NCBI GenBank assembly: GCA_009779845.1
Contig: WRBE01000020.1
Location: 1-41,673 of the forward strand
From: Oscillospiraceae bacterium
GTDB lineage: Bacteria > Bacillota > Clostridia > Oscillospirales > Oscillospiraceae
Length of the DNA: 41,673 bases
Reading direction: 5' to 3'
The notes beneath the pieces are model-generated. The model searched no databases. It worked only from the letters and a program-made list of their open reading frames with translations, and was not told the DNA's origin. How positions within the stretch are numbered: position 1 is the stretch's first letter; every line of letters starts with the position of its first letter. Below, piece by piece: positions 7,486-16,466 of the stretch. The position numbers and the translations under genes were made by a program.

Positions 7486-10049
7486 GCCAATTTTTTGTCA
7501 ACAACCAACCCGTCACCATGACAAAACCCGGACAAACGCTACTCCCCTTTCTGCGGGAACAACTGGGCCTAACCGGCACCAAAGACGGCTGTAGCGAGGG
7601 TGCCTGCGGCACTTGTACCGTTTTAGTAGACCACCGGGCCATGCGGGCCTGTATACTCACGGCAGACAAACTGGCGGGCAAGCATGTGTCCACCATCGAG
7701 GGTCTCAATCAACAAGAGCGGGCGGTGTACGCCTACGCCTTTGCCAAAACCGGGGCCGTCCAGTGCGGGTTTTGCACGCCGGGAATGGTGATGAGCGCCA
7801 AGGCCCTGTTGGCAAACAGCCCTAATCCTAGCTCGGCTCAGGTACGGCAAGCTCTCCGGGGTAACATTTGCCGCTGCACTGGGTATGTGAAGATTGAAGA
7901 TGCCATTTTGTTGGCCGCCCGCCTATTTCGAGAGGGCGGCGAGATGCCGCAGCCAACCCTCACCGGCCGCCTTGGGGAAGATTTCCACCGGATAGACGCA
8001 GGAGAAAAAACCCTCGGCACCGGGATTTACGTAGACGACATGACCTTGCCCGGCATGGTATTTGCAGGGGCCTTGCGGTCAAGATTCCCACGGGCGAAAA
8101 TTCTCGCCATCGACACCCACCGGGCCGCCGCCCACCCGGACTGCATCCGCATCATTACAGCGGCGGACATTCCGGGCCAAAACGTCATCGGCCACCTCAT
8201 CCAAGACCAAGCAACCCTGATACCCGTGGGCGATGTAACCACCTATATCGGCGATGCCCTCGCACTGGCTGTCGTCCGGCGACACGAGGTGCTGGCGGAG
8301 ATTTTGGCCCTGATTGATGTCACATACGAAGCCCTCCCCCCTATTACCAGCCCCACAGAGGGTTTGGCAGAGGGCGCACCGCTGGTACAGCCCCGGATGG
8401 GTAGTAATATTTTGCGGGAAGAACACCTGAAGCGAGGCAATCCGGACAACGCTCTCGCAAACTCTGTCCATGTGGTAACAGAGCGGTACAGCCTTCCCTT
8501 TACCGAACACGCTTTTATGGAGCCGGAATGTGCCTTGGCCGTGCCCACAACAGACGGTGTCTGCCTCTACACCGGCGGACAGAGCGTGTACGATGAACAG
8601 CACCAGATTGCCCGAATGTTGGGCTTGCCAGAAGAGCGTATCCACGTCACCAGTTGCCTTGTAGGCGGCGGGTTCGGCGGTAAAGAGGATTTAAGTTGCC
8701 AGCACCACGCCGCCCTCGCCGCCTACCTCACAGGACTGCCGGTAAAAATTCGGTTTAGCCGTCAAGAAAGTCTGCATGTCCACCCCAAACGCCACGCCAT
8801 GGAGATTGAGATGACCGTCGGCTGTGATAAAAACGGCAAGCTTACCGCCATGAAAGCCAACATCGTGTCCGATACCGGGGCCTTTGCGTCTCTCGGCGGC
8901 CCGGTACTCCAGCGGGCTTGTACCCATGCGGGGGGGCCGTATAATTTTCAAAATATTGAGGTGTACGGCATGGCGGTATATACCAATAACCCGCCCGCCG
9001 GGGCCTTTCGGGGTTTTGGCGTTACCCAGTCGGCTTTTGCCATGGAGTGCAGCCTGACCCGCTTGGCGGAACAAGTGGGCATCTCCCCGTGGGAAATCCG
9101 CTACCGCAACGCCATCCGACCGGGCCATACCCTGCCCAACGGTCAAATTGCGGACGAATCCACAGCCTTTGTCGAATGCCTAGAAGCGGTGCAGGAAGCG
9201 TTTTATCAAAACTCCTACACCGGGATTGCGGCAGGATTTAAAAATGCGGGCCTCGGCGTAGGTGTGCCGGATATTGGCCGATGCGCTGTGTCGGTGGAGG
9301 GAGGCAGTATCCGCATTCGCACCAGCGCCGCCTGTATCGGTCAAGGCATGGCCACGGTGCTGATGCAAATGGCCTGTGAAACCCTCCGTCTCCCCCCAGA
9401 GCAATTTATCATCGAGACCCCGGACACCCGGCGGACACCAGACACCGGCACCACCACCGCCTCCCGCCAAACCGTGTTCACCGGAGAGGCCACAGTGCGG
9501 GCGTGCAAACTGCTCCGGGCGGAACTGAACACAGGAAACAGCCTGCAAGACCTAGAAGGTCGGGAGTTTTACGCCGAATACTACCCGGAAACAGACCCCA
9601 TGGATTCAAGCAAACCGAACCCCGTAAGCCACGTAGCCTACGGCTTTGCCGCCCAAGTGGTCACACTGACAGTGGAGGGGCGGGTAGAACACGTCACCGC
9701 CGCCTATGATCTCGGTACTCTCGTCAACCCCTGCGCCGCCGAAGGGCAAATAGAGGGAGGCATCGCCATGGGGCTGGGTTATGCGCTTACTGAGGACTTC
9801 CCCGTAATAGGCGGCTATCCACAGGCCACCTACGGCAAGCTGGGCCTGCTCCGCGCCACTGACGTGCCCCCCATTGATGTTACCATCGTAGACGGCCCCG
9901 GCTGCACCTCTGCGGCCTACGGCGCCAAAGGCGTGGGCGAGCTGGCCACCATCCCCACCGCCCCGGCGGTACAGGGGGCGTATTATAGACTGGATGGTGT
10001 GTTCCGCACAAAGTTGCCTTTACAGGGGACGGGCTACCGTAGAAAGTAA
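7482..10049 (+). CDS. xdh: Selenium-dependent xanthine dehydrogenase-type molybdenum hydroxylase
   Basis: This 855-residue enzyme of the xanthine oxidase family fuses an iron-sulfur part to a molybdenum part without an FAD domain. Cysteines 37, 42, 45 and 57 can bind the plant-type [2Fe-2S] cluster; cysteines 95, 98, 130 and 132 (CGFC and CRC) bind the second. The molybdopterin domains follow, with GGGFGGKED, AFRGFG and a C-terminal AKGVGELATIPTAP that carries the catalytic Glu. Selenium in this class is a labile ligand, not selenocysteine, and no in-frame TGA occurs. Likely substrates are xanthine or another purine. GGGAGGGT precedes the ATG at 7482, which overlaps the mocA stop. The missing FAD domain means electrons must leave through another partner not seen here. 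Confidence 0.92.
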   Translation: MSQFFVNNQPVTMTKPGQTLLPFLREQLGLTGTKDGCSEGACGTCTVLVDHRAMRACILTADKLAGKHVSTIEGLNQQERAVYAYAFAKTGAVQCGFCTPGMVMSAKALLANSPNPSSAQVRQALRGNICRCTGYVKIEDAILLAARLFREGGEMPQPTLTGRLGEDFHRIDAGEKTLGTGIYVDDMTLPGMVFAGALRSRFPRAKILAIDTHRAAAHPDCIRIITAADIPGQNVIGHLIQDQATLIPVGDVTTYIGDALALAVVRRHEVLAEILALIDVTYEALPPITSPTEGLAEGAPLVQPRMGSNILREEHLKRGNPDNALANSVHVVTERYSLPFTEHAFMEPECALAVPTTDGVCLYTGGQSVYDEQHQIARMLGLPEERIHVTSCLVGGGFGGKEDLSCQHHAALAAYLTGLPVKIRFSRQESLHVHPKRHAMEIEMTVGCDKNGKLTAMKANIVSDTGAFASLGGPVLQRACTHAGGPYNFQNIEVYGMAVYTNNPPAGAFRGFGVTQSAFAMECSLTRLAEQVGISPWEIRYRNAIRPGHTLPNGQIADESTAFVECLEAVQEAFYQNSYTGIAAGFKNAGLGVGVPDIGRCAVSVEGGSIRIRTSAACIGQGMATVLMQMACETLRLPPEQFIIETPDTRRTPDTGTTTASRQTVFTGEATVRACKLLRAELNTGNSLQDLEGREFYAEYYPETDPMDSSKPNPVSHVAYGFAAQVVTLTVEGRVEHVTAAYDLGTLVNPCAAEGQIEGGIAMGLGYALTEDFPVIGGYPQATYGKLGLLRATDVPPIDVTIVDGPGCTSAAYGAKGVGELATIPTAPAVQGAYYRLDGVFRTKLPLQGTGYRRK

Positions 10050-10088
10050 GAGATTCCTTTATTGCAAATCTGTGCTTACAACAATAAA

Positions 10089-10128
10089 GCAGAGGCAGCC
10101 CAAAATATGTGGGCCGCCTCTGCTTTTT
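10089..10128. terminator. Shared terminator between convergent xdh and ileS
   Basis: GCAGAGGC (10089-10096) pairs with GCCTCTGC (10116-10123), with an inner GCCC/GGGC stem, followed by TTTTT on the plus strand. On the minus strand the tail is TTTATTG, so it can serve both convergent genes but is stronger for xdh. Confidence 0.9.
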
Positions 10129-10141
10129 CAGTTCTGCGTTG

Positions 10142-13100
10142 TTATACCACCTTCACACCAAAGGTGACCATCTCACCGTTCACGTCCCACTCTTTCACAA
10201 AGCCTTCCGGCTCTGCTGGTGCCATGGTGCGGGCCAGCACCTCGCCGGAAATTTCGTCAAAGTGGTTGGCAATGACCTCCGCCACTCGGTCGCTGCCGGA
10301 TAGGGTGACGGCAATGCGGTCAGAAACTTGGAAGTCCGCCTCTTTTCGCATGGTCTGGATTTTGCTGATAACCTCCCGCACGAAGCCTTCTTCAATCAGG
10401 GCATCATCTAAGGTGGTATCAATTGCCACGGTAACACCGTGGTCGCTGAGGGTGTATAGCCCTTCCCGCTGGGCGGTTTCAATAAGCAAATCTTCCGCCG
10501 TCAGTGTCACCGGGCCGCCGGGGAGGTCAAGCTGGATACTGCCCGTCTCGTCTAGCCCCGCTTTGGCGGTAATACCGTCTAGGGCGGCGAGGGCTGTGCG
10601 AATCTCACCCACCTGCTTGCCATACTTGGGACCCACGGTTTTCAGTTGGGGCTTGAAGGTATAGGACACAAAACCGGACACGTCATCAGTAAATTCTACC
10701 TGTTTGATATTCAGCTCTTCTGCGATGATGGAGATAAACGCATTGCGAAGAGGCGTATCGGTTTTCACATACATCTTACGCAGCGGCTGGCGAATCTTGA
10801 GACTGGCCCCATTCCGGGCAGAGCGGCCCATGGTGACGACTTGGAGTACTGTACCCATGCTGGCCTCTAAGTCTGGGTCTAAAAACTCTGTCTGTACTGT
10901 GGGGAACATGCAGAGGTGAACACTCTCTGGCACGTCAGTTTGCACCGAGCGCACCAGATTTTGATAGATGGCCTCGGTCATAAAGGGAATCATAGGCGCC
11001 GCCGCCTTCGCCACAGTGGTCAGACAAGTGTAGAGGGTCAGGTAGGCGTTTATGCTATCTTGCTCCAACGCATCCGCCCAGAACCGTTCCCGACTGCGGC
11101 GGACATACCAGTTGGAGAGGTCGTCCACAAAGTCCGACAGGGGCCGGCAGGCTTCCGGCAGTTTATAGGCAGTCATGTTTTCGTCTACGGCCTGTACCGT
11201 ATGGTTGAGGCGGGACAATATCCAGCGATCCATGACGGAAAGGGTCTCCGGCTGTAGCGTAAATTTCGTGGGATCAAACTGGCTAATCTCGGCGTAGAGG
11301 ACATAGAACGCATAGGTGTTCCAAAGGGTGGACAACAGCTTCCGCTGTGCCTCCACCACGGCTTGGCCGTGGAATTTATTAGGGATCCAAGGTGCGGAGT
11401 TGGAGAGGAAGTACCACCGAATGGCATCCGCCCCGTATTGCCGCAGGGCATCCATCGGCTCCACCACATTGCCCTTGGATTTCGACATCTTCTGCCCGTC
11501 TTTGTCCTGTACATGGCCGAGGACAATAACATTTTTGAAGGGAGCCTTGTCAAAAATCAGGGTAGAGATGGCAAGCAAGCTATAAAACCAACCACGGGTC
11601 TGGTCTACTGCCTCGGAGATGAAATCGGCAGGGAACTCACGCTCGAACAGTTCTTTGTTCTCAAAGGGATAATGGTGCTGGGCAAAAGGCATGGCACCGG
11701 AGTCATACCAGCAGTCCAATACCTCCGGTGTGCGGTGCATCTCGCCCTCACACGCCAAGCGACGGATGGTCACAGCGTCAATATAAGGCCGGTGGAGTTC
11801 AATGTCCTCCGGGCAGTTCTCGCTCAACTCTTTCAGTTCGGCAATAGAGCCGATACAGTGCTTGTGTCCACAGTCACAGACCCAGACCGGCAGCGGTGTG
11901 CCCCAGTAACGCTCACGGCTGATACCCCAGTCTTGCACATTCTCCAACCAGTCACCGAAGCGTTTTTCGCCCATGAAGTCCGGCACCCAGTTGATGGTGT
12001 TGTTATTGCAGATTAAGTTTTCTTTCACCGCCGTCATCTCAATAAACCACGAGGCACGGGCGTAATAGAGCAACGGTGTGTCACAACGCCAACAGTGAGG
12101 ATAATTGTGAGTATAGTTAGGTGCCGAAACCAGCAGACCCTTTTCCTTCAAGGCTTTGATAATCAGCGGGTCGGCATCTTTGACGAACACGCCCTCCCAG
12201 TCGGTCTCACGGGTCATTTTCCCGGCAGCATCGACATATTGGACAAAGCCCATGCCGTATTTCCGGCAGATGCGGTTGTCGTCCTCCCCAAAGGCCGGAG
12301 CCATGTGGACGATGCCGGTGCCGTCTGCGGTGGTGACATAGTCGTCCACGGTGACAAAAAAGCTCTTGGCGGCATCTTCCGGGGGCACGAAGTCAAACAG
12401 CGGCAGATAGCGTTTGTGCTCTAGCTCTTTGCCGAGGATTTCTTCTAACACCTCATATTCAGCATCCTCACCCAGGACGTTTTTCACCAATTCTTTGGCC
12501 AGATAATAGACCTCATCCCCGTGCCGGAGTTTCACATAGGTAATCTCTGGCCCCACGCAAAGGGCCAGATTCGAGGGCAGGGTCCACGGCGTAGTAGTCC
12601 AAGCGAGGATATAGGTATTCGGCTCGTCTACCACCGGGAACTTCACGTAGGCCGAGCGTTCTTTTACGTCTTTATATCCCTGTGCCACCTCATGACTGGA
12701 CAAAGGCGTGCCGCACCGGGGGCAGTAGGGGACAATTTTGAATCCTTTATATAACAGCCCCTTGTCATAAACTTGACGCAGTGACCACCAAACGGACTCA
12801 ATATACTCGTTGTGATAGGTCACATAGGGATGCTCCATATCTGCCCAAAAGCCGACGATATCGGAAAATTCTTCCCACATACCCTTGTATTTCCAGACAG
12901 ATTCCTTACACTGGTCAATAAACGGAGCCAAACCGTAAGCCTCAATCTGGGCTTTCCCGTCTAATCCCAGCTTTTTCTCCACTTCCAGCTCCACCGGCAA
13001 CCCATGGGTATCCCACCCGGCTTTCCGGGGCACCTGATGACCCTTCATGGTCTGGAACCGTGGGATGGTGTCTTTCACCACCCTCGTCAGCACATGGCCG

Positions 13101-13267
13101 ATATGGGGCGTACCGTTGGCCGTGGGCGGGCCATCATAAAAGATATAGGGAGACTTCCCTTCTCCGGCCTCTATGCTTTTATGAAAAATGTCGTGTTCTT
13201 TCCAAAATGCAAGCACCTGAGCCTCCCACTCCGGGAACCCCATACCTGCTGGGACTTTTTGATACAT
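10142..13267 (-). CDS. ileS: Isoleucyl-tRNA synthetase, eukaryote-like (type 2)
   Basis: This 1041-residue class I synthetase charges tRNA-Ile. HIGH is at 55-58 within NGTPHIGHVL and KMSKS at 593-597. The CP1 editing domain includes TTTPWTLPSNLAL. Cys pairs CPRC (about 182-185) and CWRC (about 392-395) may bind zinc. The N-terminus (FPEWEAQVLAFWKEHDIF, then DGPPTANGTPHIGHVLTRV) follows the IleS2 pattern shared with eukaryotes, which is generally less sensitive to mupirocin, rather than the usual bacterial DGPPYANG/HMGHALN pattern. AGGAGGT lies upstream of the ATG. A consensus promoter precedes it, but I found no T-box, which many Bacillota synthetase genes carry. Confidence 0.97.
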   Translation of the reverse strand: MYQKVPAGMGFPEWEAQVLAFWKEHDIFHKSIEAGEGKSPYIFYDGPPTANGTPHIGHVLTRVVKDTIPRFQTMKGHQVPRKAGWDTHGLPVELEVEKKLGLDGKAQIEAYGLAPFIDQCKESVWKYKGMWEEFSDIVGFWADMEHPYVTYHNEYIESVWWSLRQVYDKGLLYKGFKIVPYCPRCGTPLSSHEVAQGYKDVKERSAYVKFPVVDEPNTYILAWTTTPWTLPSNLALCVGPEITYVKLRHGDEVYYLAKELVKNVLGEDAEYEVLEEILGKELEHKRYLPLFDFVPPEDAAKSFFVTVDDYVTTADGTGIVHMAPAFGEDDNRICRKYGMGFVQYVDAAGKMTRETDWEGVFVKDADPLIIKALKEKGLLVSAPNYTHNYPHCWRCDTPLLYYARASWFIEMTAVKENLICNNNTINWVPDFMGEKRFGDWLENVQDWGISRERYWGTPLPVWVCDCGHKHCIGSIAELKELSENCPEDIELHRPYIDAVTIRRLACEGEMHRTPEVLDCWYDSGAMPFAQHHYPFENKELFEREFPADFISEAVDQTRGWFYSLLAISTLIFDKAPFKNVIVLGHVQDKDGQKMSKSKGNVVEPMDALRQYGADAIRWYFLSNSAPWIPNKFHGQAVVEAQRKLLSTLWNTYAFYVLYAEISQFDPTKFTLQPETLSVMDRWILSRLNHTVQAVDENMTAYKLPEACRPLSDFVDDLSNWYVRRSRERFWADALEQDSINAYLTLYTCLTTVAKAAAPMIPFMTEAIYQNLVRSVQTDVPESVHLCMFPTVQTEFLDPDLEASMGTVLQVVTMGRSARNGASLKIRQPLRKMYVKTDTPLRNAFISIIAEELNIKQVEFTDDVSGFVSYTFKPQLKTVGPKYGKQVGEIRTALAALDGITAKAGLDETGSIQLDLPGGPVTLTAEDLLIETAQREGLYTLSDHGVTVAIDTTLDDALIEEGFVREVISKIQTMRKEADFQVSDRIAVTLSGSDRVAEVIANHFDEISGEVLARTMAPAEPEGFVKEWDVNGEMVTFGVKVV

Positions 13268-13294
13268 AGGTCGCTACCTCCTAGTTTGTAGTCG

Positions 13295-13323
13295 ATGGTA
13301 TCATTTTCAGCGGGAAGTGTCAA
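13295..13323 (-). promoter_or_regulatory. Promoter of ileS
   Basis: On the minus strand TTGACA (13318-13323), a 17-bp spacer and TACCAT (13295-13300) lie about 28 bp upstream of the start codon. The short leader leaves no room for a T-box. Confidence 0.7.
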
Positions 13324-13390
13324 GGGGGGTGGGGGCAACATACTAGAAGTTTATGAGCGCATCACAATAGAACACTACACCGACCAACAC

Positions 13391-13430
13391 CACCGCCTTT
13401 GCCCTTAGCGGATACATAGGGGCACATCCC
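13391..13430 (-). repeat. Short degenerate inverted copy of the dispersed repeat
   Basis: Read on the minus strand, this resembles 90-135 of the window: GGGGATGTGCCCCTATGTAT followed by CCGCTAAGGGCAAAGG, against GGGGCTGCGCCCCTATGTAC and CCGCTAAGGGCAAGGG. It lies alone between ileS and the VOC gene. Confidence 0.6.
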
Positions 13431-13457
13431 CTACGAGGGCGGTGTATACGAATAAAA

Positions 13458-13491
13458 CATACTACAGGGCATAAGCTCACCCTGTAGTATG
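13458..13491. terminator. Terminator of the VOC gene
   Basis: CATACTACAGGG (13458-13469) and CCCTGTAGTATG (13480-13491) form a perfect 12-bp stem with a 10-nt loop. On the minus strand it is followed by TTTTATT, so it ends the gene at 13534-13944. Confidence 0.8.
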
Positions 13492-13533
13492 AGGTTTGAC
13501 TATTACGCTATCAGGCAGGTTTGGCTCTGACTC

Positions 13534-13944
13534 TTACACCCCGCCGTCTTCTAAACTAAGCATATTCCCTTCGGTATCACTAAAAATAGCCATATTAAAC
13601 GACTCGTCACCCTCGCCCATAACGACTCTGTCAATGAACACAACACCAGCCTCCAGCCAGTTATTATAAACACCTTCAAAATCTGTCGTATGGAAAACGG
13701 CTGATAGTGTATCTGAAGACTCTGTGTTACTAGAAACAACGTATCCTGCAATCCTCTCACTGGCATCTTTGGCTGAATACATAGCAAAAAAAGGCTCACC
13801 GTCTTTGCAATTTGAAAAATTCGCATACGGCCCATTTCTGTCGCCATAGATCGGCACTAGCCCCAATTTTTCAGTGTAAAAATCGAAGCACGTTCCAAAA
13901 TCCTTTTTTACTTGGACGCAAGCGGTTACTCTACTAATTTTCAT
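13534..13944 (-). CDS. VOC superfamily (glyoxalase/bleomycin resistance-like) protein
   Basis: This 136-residue protein has the paired beta-alpha-beta-beta-beta pattern of vicinal-oxygen-chelate proteins. The N-terminal half has VTACVQVKKDFGTCFDFYTEKLGL; the C-terminal half has VFHTTDFEGVYNNWLEAGVVF and ends with FSDTEGNMLSLED, where the last Glu is a usual metal-ligand position. The substrate cannot be inferred, and many such proteins are uncharacterised. AGGAGAA lies about 8 nt upstream of the ATG. It is monocistronic and has its own terminator. Confidence 0.8.
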   Translation of the reverse strand: MKISRVTACVQVKKDFGTCFDFYTEKLGLVPIYGDRNGPYANFSNCKDGEPFFAMYSAKDASERIAGYVVSSNTESSDTLSAVFHTTDFEGVYNNWLEAGVVFIDRVVMGEGDESFNMAIFSDTEGNMLSLEDGGV

Positions 13945-14050
13945 TGAACAATTCTCCTATTCTTTTTTGGATTTGAACCCATAGTATCACACCAAATATG
14001 ACAACAGCATGTCCTATTAAACATATTTTTCACCAGCCGCCAAACAAACA

Positions 14051-14075
14051 AGGGGCAGAACCCAGTTCCACCCCT
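14051..14075 (-). terminator. Terminator of ptsI-ptsH
   Basis: On the minus strand AGGGG-TG-GAAC pairs with GTTC-TG-CCCCT around a TGG loop, followed by the T-rich TTGTTTGTTT. It lies about 28 bp beyond the ptsH stop. Confidence 0.65.
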
Positions 14076-14102
14076 ATCGCTTTTATTGCTTTCGTTTTGT
14101 CC

Positions 14103-14378
14103 CTACTCTTCCCCAAACCCGGACTCTACCAGCTTCACCAACGCCTCAACCGCCTCAACCTCATCAGGCCCATCGGCGGCGATTTCGATTTCTGTCCCGC
14201 AGGCAATGGCTAGGGTCAACAGCAAAATGATAGACTTGGCATTGGGTGCCTCTGTGCCTTTGTCTAAATTCTTGACGGAAATTTTCGACTGGTACTTCTT
14301 CGCCTCGGCTACGAATTGAGACGCCGGACGGGCGTGAAACCCGGCGGAGTTGACTAATTTCACTTTTTTTGTAAACAT
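14103..14378 (-). CDS. ptsH: Phosphocarrier protein HPr
   Basis: HPr carries phosphate from enzyme I to the sugar-specific EII proteins. The 91 residues contain NSAGFHARPAS with the active-site His15 and an NAKSI segment whose Ser49 sits where HPr kinase phosphorylates Gram-positive HPr. The part after the serine (ILLLTLAIACGTEIEI) departs from the common MGVMSLG, so the CcpA-regulatory role is less certain than the transport role. It lies 19 bp downstream of ptsI, in the same transcript. Confidence 0.93.
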   Translation of the reverse strand: MFTKKVKLVNSAGFHARPASQFVAEAKKYQSKISVKNLDKGTEAPNAKSIILLLTLAIACGTEIEIAADGPDEVEAVEALVKLVESGFGEE

Positions 14379-14397
14379 GTTTGATTTCTCCTTTGAT

Positions 14398-16113
14398 TTA
14401 TATGTGTGCGATAAATGCTTCTGCCAGTTGCTTTACTTCGGCCTCGGTATCGGCGGCCATGACTTGTTCGGCTAGGTCTTTCGCTTTGCTTGCCTCAATG
14501 CCTGTAATCACCCGGCGGCACGCGGCAAACGATGCGGTGTTCATGCTAAGTTTCGTCAGCCCTAGCCCCACCAAGATCGCTGTGGCCTTTGCGTTGCCGC
14601 CCAGTTCACCGCAGATAGAGATGGGCTTGCCCGCTTGGTTAAAGGCCGTGATAATCTGGGCCAACGTGCGAATCATAATGGGCGAGAATTCTTGGTAATA
14701 CTCCACCACCTGCGGGTTCATCCGATCCACAGCGAAGAGGTATTGGGTCAGATCATTGGTGCCGATGCTGGCAAAGTCCACCTCTGCGGCGAATTTATCG
14801 GCGAACAGGGCCACTGATGGAATCTCGACCATCATCCCGATCTTCACATTGGGGGCATAGGGAATGCCCGCTTGGTCTAGCTCGACCTGCACCGCTTCTA
14901 CTGCGGCTTTTCCCCGGCGGAAATCTTCCAGACTGCCCACCATGGGGAACATGATTTGCAGATTCCCATGGACAGAGGCCCGCAAGGCCGCCCGGAGCTG
15001 GGTGGTGAACACATCCTCTCTCGCAAAACAGAGCCGCAGGGCCCGGTTCCCTAAAAATGGGTTTTCCTCGTGGGGCATGGGCCAATAGTCCAGCTTTTTG
15101 TCCCCGCCGATGTCTAGTGTCCGCAGGGTAACGGGCCGATCGCCCATGGCCAGCAGGATGGATTTGTATGCCTCAAACTGCTCGTTCTCCGTGGGCATGT
15201 GGTCGGACTCCATATAGAGAAACTCTGTGCGAAATAGGCCGATAAACTCGGCGTGTTCTTGGTGCTCCGGCAGTTTGACAGAGCCGATGTTCATCCCCAC
15301 ATCAATTTTCACGCCGTCTTTCGTAATTGCTTCCACACCGATGAATTTCTGGGTATATTCCCGCTCTTTTAAGAACGTTTCCCGTTTTTGCTCATATTCC
15401 GCCAACGTCTCCGCATCCGGCGCAATCATGAGGGCACCAGTGGTGGCGTCTAGCACCGCCTGCACCCCGTCCGGGACGGTTTCCATCAGCCCCTCAATAC
15501 CCAGCACCGCCGCAATCCCATAGCCTTTTGCAATGATAGCGGAGTGGGACGTACTGCCCCCTAGCTCTGTGACAATGCCCATGACATGTTGTCGGTCAAT
15601 GGTAGCGGTATCTGAGGGGAATAGGTCTTCTGCCAAGACAATGGTGGCCTCTGACAGGCTAGATAAATTCCGCTCTTCAATGCCGTGGAGGTTGCGGATG
15701 AACCGGCTTTGCACGTCTTGCAAGTCCATGGCCCGTTCTTTGAACAAAGGGTCTTCCATCTGGCTAAACATGTCGATATAGGTGCCAAACACTGTCGCCA
15801 CGGCGTAATCGGCAGCCATGTAGGCGGATTGTATCCCGGCGAGGATTTCTTCATCCATGACTTCGTCATCTAAGATGTCCGTATGGGCTTGGAATATCCC
15901 TGCTTTTTCCGGGTTTTCTTTGGACATGTGTGCAAACAGCGTGTCCAGCTCTGCACGAGCGCTGGCTTTTGCGGTTTGATAGGCCGCTACTTGCGCTTCC
16001 GTCTCTTCCGGGGCGCAAAATGTCTCTGCCACGCTGGGATCAAATGGGATATACTTATAGATACGCCCAATGGCGATACCGGGGGATACGGGGTTCCCTT
16101 GTAGTATGGTCAT
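14398..16113 (-). CDS. ptsI: Phosphoenolpyruvate-protein phosphotransferase (enzyme I)
   Basis: Enzyme I transfers phosphate from PEP to HPr. The 571 residues show the phosphohistidine motif GGSTSHSAIIAKG (His near 191), the PEP-binding barrel with FRTEFLYME, and the C-terminal IGTNDLTQYLFAVDR and SICGELGGN with the catalytic Cys. I prefer the ATG at 16113 because AAGGAGG is 9 nt upstream; an ATG three codons earlier touches the Shine-Dalgarno sequence. The order ptsI then ptsH is the reverse of the usual ptsH-ptsI arrangement. No EII gene lies in the window. Confidence 0.96.
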   Translation of the reverse strand: MTILQGNPVSPGIAIGRIYKYIPFDPSVAETFCAPEETEAQVAAYQTAKASARAELDTLFAHMSKENPEKAGIFQAHTDILDDEVMDEEILAGIQSAYMAADYAVATVFGTYIDMFSQMEDPLFKERAMDLQDVQSRFIRNLHGIEERNLSSLSEATIVLAEDLFPSDTATIDRQHVMGIVTELGGSTSHSAIIAKGYGIAAVLGIEGLMETVPDGVQAVLDATTGALMIAPDAETLAEYEQKRETFLKEREYTQKFIGVEAITKDGVKIDVGMNIGSVKLPEHQEHAEFIGLFRTEFLYMESDHMPTENEQFEAYKSILLAMGDRPVTLRTLDIGGDKKLDYWPMPHEENPFLGNRALRLCFAREDVFTTQLRAALRASVHGNLQIMFPMVGSLEDFRRGKAAVEAVQVELDQAGIPYAPNVKIGMMVEIPSVALFADKFAAEVDFASIGTNDLTQYLFAVDRMNPQVVEYYQEFSPIMIRTLAQIITAFNQAGKPISICGELGGNAKATAILVGLGLTKLSMNTASFAACRRVITGIEASKAKDLAEQVMAADTEAEVKQLAEAFIAHI

Positions 16114-16187
16114 ACTTGGCATCCTCCTTATTTCTTTGGTTAAAAAGCATAGATGCTTTCTTTGACTCTGCTTGGGACACTGGCATT

Positions 16188-16217
16188 ATTATAGCGTATG
16201 AAGCGATGCTTTGGCAA
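16188..16217 (-). promoter_or_regulatory. Promoter of ptsI-ptsH
   Basis: On the minus strand TTGCCA (16212-16217), an 18-bp spacer and TATAAT (16188-16193) precede a leader of about 65 nt. Confidence 0.65.
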
Positions 16218-16398
16218 GGGGAAGTTTGGTTTATGGGGCGTCGGGTTGGTCTAGAAGTTCTTTCTTTATAGGGGCAGACCTAAGGATAGACCCACCAACA
16301 ACTGAGGTCGCTACACATATTGTGCGTAGCGACTTGTCCTTTTAAGCGTATCAACAATATACCACATGTATTCCAAAATAACAATCATTTTAACGCAG

Positions 16399-16445
16399 TA
16401 TAGGGCCGGGCAATCGTTTTTGTAAAACGGTTACCCGGCCCTATA
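16399..16445. terminator. Long hairpin after the Rrf2 gene
   Basis: TATAGGGCCGGG (16399-16410) pairs perfectly with CCCGGCCCTATA (16434-16445), and an inner CGTTTT/AAAACG extends the stem. It lies about 20 bp beyond the Rrf2 stop and is the probable terminator, although the T-run on the minus strand is poor. Confidence 0.6.
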
Positions 16446-16466
16446 TTCGTGTTAGGAGGAATAAAC

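Larger units (their letters stand above)
16114..16466. other. ptsI-Rrf2 intergenic region
   Basis: I see no gene in this stretch. It holds the ptsI promoter and two strong hairpins: GTCGCTAC/GTAGCGAC at 16307-16333 and a larger one at 16399-16445. A small AAAGCA/TGCTTT hairpin lies in the ptsI leader near 16145. The rest shows no recognisable structure. Confidence 0.6.

Noticed and set aside
7482-10049. Selenocysteine codon in xdh
   Set aside because: No in-frame TGA interrupts the gene; selenium in this family is a labile ligand, so no SECIS element is expected.
11363-12016. Plus-strand open frame opposite ileS
   Set aside because: It is a shadow of the ileS codons without a start signal or family resemblance.
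13268-13533. T-box riboswitch upstream of ileS
   Set aside because: I looked for the conserved AGGGTGG-type T-box sequence and antiterminator and found none; the promoter lies too close to the start.
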